From Microvelia longipes (lineage: Eukaryota > Arthropoda > Insecta > Hemiptera > Veliidae): 64,000 bases of DNA. Location: assembly GCA_018340805.1 (NCBI GenBank), contig JACMZG010001914.1:19479881-19543880 (forward strand), read 5' to 3'. Position numbers and translations under genes: made by a program. The notes beneath the pieces are model-generated. The model ran no database searches. It saw only the letters and a program-made list of their open reading frames with translations, and had not been told where the DNA came from. Below are positions 34,901 through 43,751 of this stretch, piece by piece (positions within the stretch are counted from its first letter, which is position 1; each line of letters opens with the position of its first letter).

Positions 34901-37071
34901 CGTAGTTACAAAAATAATATAAGGTTAAATCTATATACTAGTTTATCTTAATTACCATCTTCAGTCTTAATTAACACCAAGTACATGCTAATAAAACTAA
35001 CAAAACCTGATAAAACATCACAGATTCGTTAAAAAAAAAAAATAATAATTCGTCAATCAAAAACTAACTAAGGCATCTAGTCTATTTACTTTGAAGATAT
35101 TTAGTTTGAAGATTTAAAATTCTAAGATGTTTTATTTGATTTTGTTAGTTTTATTAGTATGTGCTTATCTTTGTGTTGATAAGGTTTCAAGAAAACAAGG
35201 ATTACCGAAGTATATAGCTTTTACCTTATAATTTTTTGGTAATTTTAATTAAATATTTTTAAAGGTAAGCCCTTTTTTAAAAAGATTGTTAATTATTAAT
35301 CTTAGCTTCATTTGATTTACTTTTCTCCTTTTAAGAGGAAAAAACTTGTCCGTAAAAAACAGGAGGAAACATTCATTATGCCATTATTTATTTATTTGTA
35401 CATAAATTATATAATTAACTTCTTAGACTTCTCTTTGGGAGCCTAAGGAACAAAAGTAATTCACGTAATAACTACGTTTCCATTCTTAGTCTATCTAAGA
35501 ATAGAACTATTTTATTATATGTTGAACTATTTCCACTCATCAATTTTAAAATACACTCGAAAATCACATTACAAAATGTTCGGTCACGGCTAAAGATTTC
35601 TTTTAGATACAAGAAAGTAAAGCAATATCAGTCAAGAACAAATTTAATTTTAAATTATATCAACCTACATTAAGGAGATAAAGAGAATATACAAACATAA
35701 ATGCAATTTAAAATACCTAAAGATAAACATATTTATAGAAATATTTCTAAAACAAAATTATACTTATGTCAGTCAATAACTAAGTATTAATTTATTTATA
35801 ATAGTATTTGTTTAACTTTCAATTATATCAAATATAATATATTTTTCTAATAGATCCACAATTTGTGTAATTATACATTTTATTAAATTATAACTTAGTT
35901 ATTATAACTATTGTTATTATAAAGTTAATATAACATAAGCTTTGTAACGGTTTGAAAGTTTGGAAATTGTATTAGATGGGCAAAATGTTATTTTTTTTAT
36001 TATATTTATTACGTAAAATGTATACTTATGAAAATGAAATTAAACTTAATTTTAGATGTAAATCATTTACATCTCAAAAATAATTTGAGATGTAAATGTT
36101 TAATACATATTTATTTGAGAGTTATCGACCGACATATTTATGAAACTAGATAAATTTAATTGGAGATCAAAAATAGATTCTTTTCTAGTTTTCTTAATGT
36201 GTTGTTTTAAGTCTGGAGACAAAGGGAAAATAAAAAATTATTTATCTTCAGTTAACAGAAAGGAAGAAGCAAATTAGCAGGAATTATTCTGTGATAATGT
36301 TTTGCCACTGAGAGGCAAAATCTAGGTTAAATACCTTAAAAGAGAAAATTGTCCGCCATTTTACCCAAATATCTTTTTTTCCTTGGGAAAACATTTCTAT
36401 TTTCTAAAATGTCTCTGTTGGGGGTTGTGTTTATAGTCCTTATAAAACCATTTAATTCTTAATGCGTAAAATGGTGTAACAATTACTTTTTGAAAATGTT
36501 TATTTTTGCCTTTTATTGAATTTTTACTGTTAATTCTTGTGGGTCTAAAGTTATTTTTTTTAAATTTTGGAACATGCTTTCTTATTACGATTCCTTATGC
36601 TTCTTATACAGGGGAGTAGTTTCTGTTTAGTTATATAGGAGTTATTCTATTAGTTTACTTATATAGGAAAGGACTGGCGAGGGTCTAGGTGAGGTGGTTT
36701 AATTGTTTATGCCTTCAATAAATAATGTCTAGTCAATCCTAGTCGAAAAGGAATATTGAATCCTGAATGAACCTGAATTTAGATCAACTTAAGACCAAGG
36801 ATCTTGATTAACGAGGATGATGCGCTTTGTCTATTTTCCATAAAAAATAAAGAAGAACCCATCACAAAACGTATGGGAAATCTCAATAACATCAATCTAA
36901 CCAAATACTTGATTTAGAATAACTCTCCTAATGTTATGAAGATTTAAAAATAATTAATGAGATTATAAAAAATATTTGTAAAAATAGGTTCCTGAACCCC
37001 TTGAAACTCGTTTTGCATATTTTTAAAGAAAATGTCAACTAACTCTAACGCAATTTTTTATTTTTGTTTAG
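34901..37071. other. AT-rich intron sequence upstream of the Beat exon
   Basis: No repeat shared with the window and no other exon recognised. A short inverted repeat (TTTACATCTCAAA/TTTGAGATGTAAA) lies near 36066-36097. The exon's acceptor (TTTTTATTTTTGTTTAG) closes this stretch. Confidence 0.5.
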
Positions 37072-37277
37072 GTGGTGGCTGTTTGCGAGAGGTGTGGTTA
37101 GAAGTGCCACAAGCTGTGGCACCTGGACAAACTGTAACTTTGTATTGTGGGTATGATTTAGAAGGAGAACCATTGTACACAGTAAAATGGTACAAAGGAA
37201 GGCAGGAATTCTTTAGATTTGTACCTAAAGAACATCCTCATACCAGGGTCTTTCCCTTACCTGGCATCAATGTAGAT
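37072..37277 (+). CDS. Beaten-path (Beat) family protein, first half of Ig domain (exon)
   Basis: 206 bp exon. The acceptor is a T-rich tract ending in AG at 37070-37071 and the donor is GTAAGT at 37278. The reading frame starts with the last two bases of a codon and ends in phase 0 after GINVD. The peptide contains CLREVWLEVPQAV, the first Ig cysteine in VTLYCGYDLEG, the conserved LYTVKWYKG tryptophan, EFFRFVPKE and VFPLPGINVD: the hallmark order of the first Ig domain of Beat proteins, arthropod cell-surface or secreted partners of Side receptors in axon guidance and synaptic choice. The second half is at 60454. The open frame extends upstream to an ATG at 37032, but those residues are intronic. 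The particular Beat paralogue is not assigned. A minisatellite starts about 10 bp after the donor. Confidence 0.93.
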
Positions 37278-37286
37278 GTAAGTTAA

Positions 37287-37520
37287 ATTTTGTCTTTGTA
37301 ACATTATATTTTGTCTTTGTTACGTTACATTGTCTTTGTAACGTTATATTATGTCTTTGTAGTGTTATATTATAACTTTGTAACGTTATATTTTGTCTTT
37401 GTAATTATATATTGTCTTTGTAACGTTATATTATGCCTTTGTAACGTTATATTATGCCTTGTAACGGCCTTTGTAACGTTATATTGAACGTTATATTTTG
37501 TCTTTGTAACGTTATACTTT
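37287..37520 (+). repeat. 22-24 bp minisatellite directly after Beat splice donor
   Basis: Imperfect units of the form TTTTGTCTTTGTAACGTTAT followed by AT or A, about nine to ten copies, starting within 10 bases of the donor GTAAGT. Some units are truncated (37470-37495). Confidence 0.85.
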
Positions 37521-37689
37521 GGGAATAGAAGTCGAACCGCCTTCGATGCATATCCCCTTCGGTTGTAGGCATTGCCTTCGGTTATTTATTTCGCCGGAAT
37601 AAATAACTCCTTCGGCCCTAACCGTTTCTTGGTACTGCTGGTTCGTTGGCCTATTCAGAAAAAGTTTATCGTGTACTGGTTAGTGTTTT

Positions 37690-38030
37690 TTTTACTTTTC
37701 TTTATGTATACTATACGTATATTGGAAAAGTATCGTGTTTGAAAAAAATCCGAAACCGTTTTAGGTGTTTTTATGGCTCCTAAGTGGTTTTCACGAAGTG
37801 GTTTGTCTCTATATGTGTGTGTGTGTGTGATAAGATTTTTTTTATCATAAAAGTTAAGCAGCATCGAGCGTGATCAGTGCCTGGACAGGTGATCGGTAAG
37901 AATAAAATGAATGTATTTACTATTTGAGAACGTGCAAAGCGAGTACGAAGACGTGTTGCAGTATAAATTTAACGACTTGTATATCTTAGGACGAGTGAAT
38001 CGAGTCCAAAGCGATAAGGAATAGTTTTGA
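37690..38030 (+). repeat. Family A repeat, internally deleted, with 5S-like module
   Basis: The 5' part to the GTGTGTGTGTG tract is joined directly to a module at 37844-37905 that includes AAGTTAAGCAGCATCGAGCG (37851-37870) and GATCAGTGCCTGGACAGGTG. The central about 400 bp, including the CRE, is missing. Ends near GGAATAG at 38025. Confidence 0.8.
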
Positions 38031-38440
38031 TTTTTATTGGTTATTAAGTGTCATTTCGCTATTTATATAGCGAATTTTCATCATGTCTTTCGCCAATTTC
38101 TTCGGCGTAATAAGCGTAATTTCCTAATGATAATGCGCTATACGCCATCTGTTTTAATCACAATAAACGTTTTGTAGAGCTGAATTATAAAACTTCTCTA
38201 CTCACTTTTACAGCCACATAGTTTATTACGTTTTATATTGGACATTGTTTGAAAAATGAGCCATTGTACACTTAGTTCAAAAGGTGGCTAAGATTGTAAT
38301 GTCTTAGGACTTGGAATGTGTCCCAATATTTTAAACATACATCAAACATATGCCTTCTGAATGATATATCAGAAAACGGGTTTTTGACCTGATCATATGT
38401 GTCAGATTGGATCACTCTCGCAAACTGAAAGGTTTTCACC
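38031..38440. other. Intron sequence, nothing recognised
   Basis: No exon or shared repeat. Confidence 0.4.
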
Positions 38441-39138
38441 AAAGTCCTTGATTTTTTTATGTATAATAAAAACTAAGCTTTCGACTAAAAATTAGTCATC
38501 ATCAGAGTTTAACAAATATAAAATAAAAATACAATTTTACAAACTACTTCATATTGCACCTTGGTATGGTTTGGTAAGCTATGTTTAAATGTTTAATGTC
38601 CCCAATATTATATAGGTGAAACTAATCAGTATCTAAATAAAAGACTGGCCCAACATAAATATGACTGCAAAAAAGATAAAAATAATACTGGACTTTCTAA
38701 CCACAAACATAATAAATACAGGACACAGTTTTGATTTTGACAATACCCGGATTCTACAAAATGAACCTAATTGGCAAAAAAGGAAAGTTAAAGAAATGAT
38801 AAATATGGTCATATTTGATAATAATGTTAATTTTAAAAAAGATGTAGAAAAATTAAGCTTAATTTATTCAAATTTAATAAGGAACTCTTAAATCTTGAAA
38901 ATCTTAATTTAGTTTAAAATATTGTTTTTCAACTAAAATGATTGGTAACATTGATTTTTTAAAGTCTTCAATGTAACAGTTTTTAACGGTTTTTTAAACA
39001 TAGCTTACCAAACCATACCAAGGTGCAATATGATGTAGTTTGTAAAATTGTATTTTTATTTTATATTTTTTAAACTCTGATGATGACTAATTTTTAGTCG
39101 AAAGCTTAGTTTTTATTATATATCAAAAAATAAAGTAC
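38441..39138. mobile_element. Short PLE derivative between inverted hammerhead-bearing arms
   Basis: Left arm 38441-38594 and right arm 38993-39138 are inverted copies with few mismatches. Each has a hammerhead order facing outward: CTGATGA, TGACTAATTTTTAGTC (perfect 5 bp stem II), GAAA, GCTTAGTTTTTATTAT (left, minus strand: CTGATGA at 38505-38499, GAAA at 38482-38479; right, plus strand: 39077-39083 and 39100-39103). Between the arms is an endonuclease remnant. The whole is 698 bp, far shorter than an autonomous PLE. Confidence 0.8.
38609..38890 (+). pseudogene. GIY-YIG endonuclease C-terminal remnant
   Basis: Starts in the middle of the nuclease at YIGETNQYLNKRLAQHK (YIG at 38609-38617, R and H in the usual places) and continues to a TGLSNH block. 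After a frameshift near 38690-38710 the frame NTGHSFDFDNTRIL through KRKVKEMINM to LIRNS stops at 38889-38891. The GIY half is cut off by the left arm. Closely resembles the C-terminal layout of the 21.7-22.2 kb nuclease (RKTKEMLFIK there). Confidence 0.82.
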
Positions 39139-39317
39139 TTTTGTGTAATTAATCTTGTTAGCGAATTTCATTATGAAATGACGCTTATGAGGTTGTTCGG
39201 ATGACGGAAGTTGAGGGTGGGAGTGAGCGGAATCGGTTCCTATGACTTCCTGATAACAAAAATATATGTCCGAAAAAATATATATATGTATATATATATA
39301 TATGTATATATAATATA

Positions 39318-39356
<39 letters not shown>

Positions 39357-39724
39357 AGAGTTTCTACCTTTCGTATGGCGAACGATAACTCTCGAAGGCG
39401 TTCTCAAATTGAAACGAAACTTTGCAAATCGCGAGATGTCGAGGAGGTTACGAGGCCTATTGTTTATAAAACATTATGACGTCATCAACCAAAGTTATGA
39501 CGCCATGAAAAAAAAATTTTTTGAAACTTGAAATGGCTATAAAACAAGGTATTTCGTGTTTAGGTAGACGGCTAGCTGAATCGATTAAGACCGATTTCAG
39601 CTCAATCGAACCATCACAAATGGCGCAAACGGTATACATATAATATAATCTTGTATATATGTATACGTCTAGGTCAAAGACTCGTACGATATCTGTTGGG
39701 TTCAGTAGTGTTAGAGGGTGGTGA

Positions 39725-39860
39725 TATAGTATAAAAGAGGGCCTCTACCTCTAGCTCCATCCTGGTAAGCCTACTGTCCCAGAGAGACAGGACAAAAATG
39801 GCTTCCACTAAACCACGCCGAGCTAAGCAGGCCCGTAAAGCGGAAGAACCGAAGTAGTCT
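39725..39860 (+). promoter_or_regulatory. Possible TATA box and splice-donor-like site in family C
   Basis: TATAAAAGAGGGCCTCTACC in copy 2 corresponds to TATAAAAAGAGACCTCTACC in copy 1 (about 26358-26378). Both are followed about 15-30 bases later by TCCATCCTGGTAAGCC or TCCATCATGGTAAGAGGCC, which has the form of a splice donor. Conservation in two copies suggests an element promoter, but no transcript evidence is available. Confidence 0.35.
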
Positions 39861-40439
39861 TTATATGGTCGAAGTCATTCTAAAACGATTGCGACCGGTT
39901 TCAGCTCAGTCAGGCAATCTTAAGTGACGGAAACGGCATTTTTATTTAAAAACTAAAATCATGAATATTTTTGTTTATAATTGTCGCGGCCGCCGCTAGG
40001 TTTATTTTTATCTATATTTGTTTTGTTTTTTTTGTAATGTTTTTGTTTTGGACAACACTGTCAGGAAAGAATTATGTTTGACGTATTTTATTCTAGTTTT
40101 TCGATTCGTTTCAAGATTTATTAGTTTAGACGGTAAAATATTCTTTTACGGGTTCTAACTAGGGTTCAAATGGGTTTTTTTACGGGTTCTTGTTCGATTA
40201 TTGTTGCGAAACGGGACGTTTTATGTTACAGTTGTTCCTTCTTCGTATCGATACTTATATCAATAAAACTCTGTGAAAGTTAAAGCTGTCTGACTTTAAA
40301 TTTGTGTAGCTAGAATGAATTTCGTGACGATTGTTGCGCGATTGCCGGCACAATAATGCTTCTTAATTTTAATATTATAGCATAATATTAATAATAGAGT
40401 TTGAATAAAATCTCAATTAGCAAAATCAAATTTGTGAGA

Positions 40440-40675
40440 AAGCCTCTCAGGCCTTCGAAGCGGGCCTGTGTGGAAAGGCTGTGAAAATTCGCTAGATACA
40501 TGGCAAAATGCCATGTAACAAGAACAACACATAATACAAACCAACAACAATGTGGCCGCGAAGCGGCCACAGGGAGGCCCCCCGGGCCGCGAAGCGGCCC
40601 TGTGGGCCGACGCCGTGGAGCGGACGAGGCGCGAAGCGCCGAGGCCGCGTAGCGGCTACGGGCCGAAGGCCCGTA
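40440..40675. repeat. GC-rich cluster of GCGAAGC mini-hairpins (family C end)
   Basis: Perfect short palindromes in series: TGGCCGCGAAGCGGCCA, GGGCCGCGAAGCGGCCC, GGCGCGAAGCGCC, GCCGCGTAGCGGC and GGGCCGAAGGCCC. Variants differ in the stem but keep the three-base GAA or GTA tip, suggesting that the fold itself is maintained. Confidence 0.85.
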
Positions 40676-40690
40676 TTTTTATTTATATAT

Positions 40691-42164
40691 TTTTTATAAG
40701 TCCACAAAAAGAAACTTTTTAATTTTGAAAGGTTTTCTTTTGTAGTTTTTGTTTAGCCGATCTCTTGTTAATGCTTTACACTATTAGTAGAGATTAGCAA
40801 TTTTTTAATGATATAGACGTCTGGTTGAGGACAATTTTTTGAGTTTTTTTTTTAATTCATGGGTACTCTTACCCATTAATGAGCCTTTCTATAGCTATCA
40901 GTGATAGTATACAATACTATCAGTGATATAGGTCGTAAAATTATAATAATAATAATTTAATTATTTTAATAGGGGATTTATTTACGTATGCGTACTACTC
41001 ATACGTACTATTATTACCTGCGACGCAAATTCTTATTACTATTATAGATAGTAGTAAGTTTGGTGTCATTAACTTCACAAGTTAGGGGCACCAAAGTGCT
41101 TAGAGTACTCTACACACAAACTACGTTAAAGAAGTTAATCGAAAGTAAAATTCGTTACATTTAAATCAAAGAATGAAAAGTCCTTTTTCAAATAAATTAT
41201 GAAAGCAGTATAAGTATGAAATACTATGGGATAGTGATAGTAACAATAAACTATGCAAGGCGTAGTGGAGTCTAACCTAAAATAGTCCTGTAGACAATGG
41301 AGAGAGGCTCTGCTCCTAGGATTATGATCTAGGCCCACCCATAAGGGCTTCGAAGGATTAAAGATTATTTAGGTGACCTGAACACTCCCCGTACCAGAAG
41401 TCTATCACTGTTCTTAAATAAATCTGACAGCATCTATCATGGGTTTTATAAACGGAGTGATGACGTTTCTTAAAATGGATGGTTATAGCCTCTTTAAAGA
41501 TAATTAACTCTCATAAGTATATGACGGTGGACCCAAGTTACAATCCTGGGACCAGATCCAGCTTTTTTCAGCCTTCAGTCTTCAGTTTATCTTGTGTTTT
41601 GACTCTGGCTTCTCGATGACCTGTATGCTTGGCTATTGCTTATTATTTGCTATTTTATTCTTTTAAACAACCTAAATTGTTTATTTATAAATTTATATTA
41701 CGTGAAAAAATATGAAGGGTTGGGGTATAGGTGAAATAAACACTAGAAAAACGTAGGCAAACGAAGAATATAGAGAACTATAAAAAATGTATATCTTTAT
41801 TCTATACTTATATTATCATAAAAACCTATTATTTATTGTAATACTGGGTAGGAAAAAAAGTAAGGGTTGTATCATAGCCACTTTATAGGTAGCCCAAAAA
41901 TATATATTTCCCGAAAAACTACAACCTGGAAAACTACCCTCGCGTACCTTGTATTTCTTAATCTCACATGAATATTTGATTTTTTCTTGGAGGAAATTCT
42001 AGTGGAAAAATGCGCATATTTTCACACAAGTTTAAACCTAACCTATACGTGCAGTTTTTCTTTTACATTATGTAAGGAAATATATTTAGGTCGTGAGAAA
42101 ATGTTGAATAAAAATTGAGATGTTATGTTTCGTCGTAAGAGACATGTTGTTAAATTAAAACTTT
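40691..42164. other. Intron sequence, nothing firm
   Basis: Contains two CTATCAGTGATA motifs (40895-40907 and 40917-40928). A 33-base segment at 41690-41725 recurs at 42480-42515 (TTATATTACGTGAAAAAATA). No exon. Confidence 0.45.
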
Positions 42165-42229
42165 TTTAGCGAATTTCTAAAGGGAAAATGAAGTTTTGAG
42201 GTTGGGATCATGGAGAAGATAGAAGTGGT

Positions 42230-42320
<91 letters not shown>

Positions 42321-42333
42321 ATATATATATATA

Positions 42334-42377
<44 letters not shown>

Positions 42378-42745
42378 TATATATATATATATATATATGA
42401 ATATATTTGTAAGTGTGAAGTCAAATAATTGTTCCTTGATTTTTCTATGAGGCGCGATAACTTTCTTAACGCATTAATTAATTTATATTACGTGAAAAAA
42501 TATGAAGGGTTAATTAAATTTCTTAACGCGATAACTTAATCGCATTTTTCGAATCAAATGAAACCTAGAACAAGAATCGTTAGTATACTATAACTTCGAG
42601 TGGTCCCTAACCGTATTGATTACGTAACGTTTTTAACCTAAACTAATGACTCTAACAGTTTTTAAAAAAACCACAAAGTGGCCACAGGAAGGCGCCAAAG
42701 TCGTGAGGCAGCCCAGTGGCTAGAGGCCTCGGCCGCTTCAGGTCC
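42165..42745 (+). repeat. Family C repeat, copy 3 (diverged, short)
   Basis: AGCGAATTTCTAAAGGGAAA and TTTGAGGTTGGGATCATGGA precede a TA run (42235-42398) at the same position as in copies 2 and 4. The tail has AAAGTGGCCACAGGAAGGCG and GAGGCCTCGGCCGCTTC, a decayed version of the GC-rich cluster. Confidence 0.6.
42235..42398. repeat. (TA)n microsatellite in family C copy 3
   Basis: About 160 bp with TAATTATA-type interruptions. Confidence 0.95.
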
Positions 42746-43314
42746 GATTGTAACCCTCTTAATAAAAAAAGTATGGTGAAAAAAATAATTTTTACAGCTA
42801 CTATAAAAACTGTCAGCTCAATAAGTTACCTCTAATGTCTTGCGTAAACGTAAGTCTAAGTTAGGTTAAAATAAGTTAATTATCAACAAATAAGTGTGGT
42901 TGAGTTGTCATAATTAAGGTTTGGGCCCCTGTATATAGGCGATGGTTACACAGTAAATGAAGGGTCAAATAGGAATAAAACCTTGGTTAAAACTTTTGTT
43001 GTAAAACTAATAGTTAACTGTTGCAATTATTTCATTATCAAAGTTAAGTTTATTACCATGCATAATTATTGTTAAATAACTTACTATATATGCCTGAGAA
43101 TATAGGCATATAACCAGAACGAAATTTCAGATTTTTTGCAGTAGTAAGTATAGTATATGAATACTATGATAATTTAATATAAAAAAGTACTTTGATGATA
43201 CTTTAATATCTCTGCTAATAAATTGCTAATTTAGGTAGATGGAGAGTTCATTGAGATCAACAATTGGTTTCCATAAGACAAAAAACTTTATAGGAACCTT
43301 TATTTTAAATATTC
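42746..43314. other. Intron sequence, nothing recognised
   Basis: No exon or shared repeat. Confidence 0.4.
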
Positions 43315-43622
43315 AAGCTTTTGAGGAGGAATGGGTCCTAATTAATAAAAAAAACTAATTTTGCCGAGCTTTTGATGTAATTCTATCTTTTTCAAGGCTT
43401 TATATAATAAATAATAACAAAAAACAGTTACATGGTTGCTAAAATGTAACCATGTAACTCTTAACATGGTTGCAGCTAACATGTTTGTAACCATGTTAGC
43501 AACCATGTAACTGTTTTTGTTATTATTTATTATGTTAAGCCTTGAAAAAGATAAAATTATATCGAAAGCTCGGCAAAATCAGTTTTTTTATTAATTAGGA
43601 CCTATTCCTCCTCAAAAGCTTG
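43315..43622. mobile_element. Foldback of about 308 bp with PLE-type end motif
   Basis: Arms of about 127 bp: AAGCTTTTGAGGAGGAATGG and its inverse, through TTTGCCGAGCTTTTGATGTA, ATCTTTTTCAAGGCTT and AACAGTTACATGGTTGCT. The right arm contains CCTTGAAAAAGATAAAATTA followed by ATCGAAAGCTCGGC, parallel to the CTTGAAAAAGAATT...TTCGAAACGTTGGG end of the 22.6 kb PLE. The spacer is made of ACATGGTT/AACCATGT repeats. No coding content. Confidence 0.75.
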
Positions 43623-43691
43623 AACAATTGGTTTCCCTAATTTTGATACTTAAATTTGATACTACTTAATGTATACTTTTATATAAAACAT

Positions 43692-43692
<1 letters not shown>

Positions 43693-43750
<58 letters not shown>

Positions 43751-43751
43751 A
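43693..43751. repeat. (TA)n microsatellite
   Basis: About 59 bp. Confidence 0.95.

Larger units (their letters stand above)
39162..40690 (+). repeat. Family C repeat, copy 2
   Basis: Begins GCGAATTTCATTATGAAATG, then GACGCTTATGAGGTTGTTCG as in copy 1, then a TA run (39279-39350), TGACGTCA (39477-39484), GACGGCTAGCTGAATCGATT, a TATAAAAGAGGGCCTCTACC promoter-like box (about 39732), GGTAAGCC (39765), a 20-codon start-to-stop frame at 39799 (ATGGCTTCCACT to TAG), repeated ACCGATTTCAGCTCAATCGA / ACCGGTTTCAGCTCAGTCA modules, and the GC-rich hairpin cluster at 40440-40670. No recognised protein. Confidence 0.75.

Noticed and set aside
40895..40907. Bacterial tet operator
   Set aside because: Only the core palindrome matches, in a eukaryotic intron with no repressor or vector sequence nearby.
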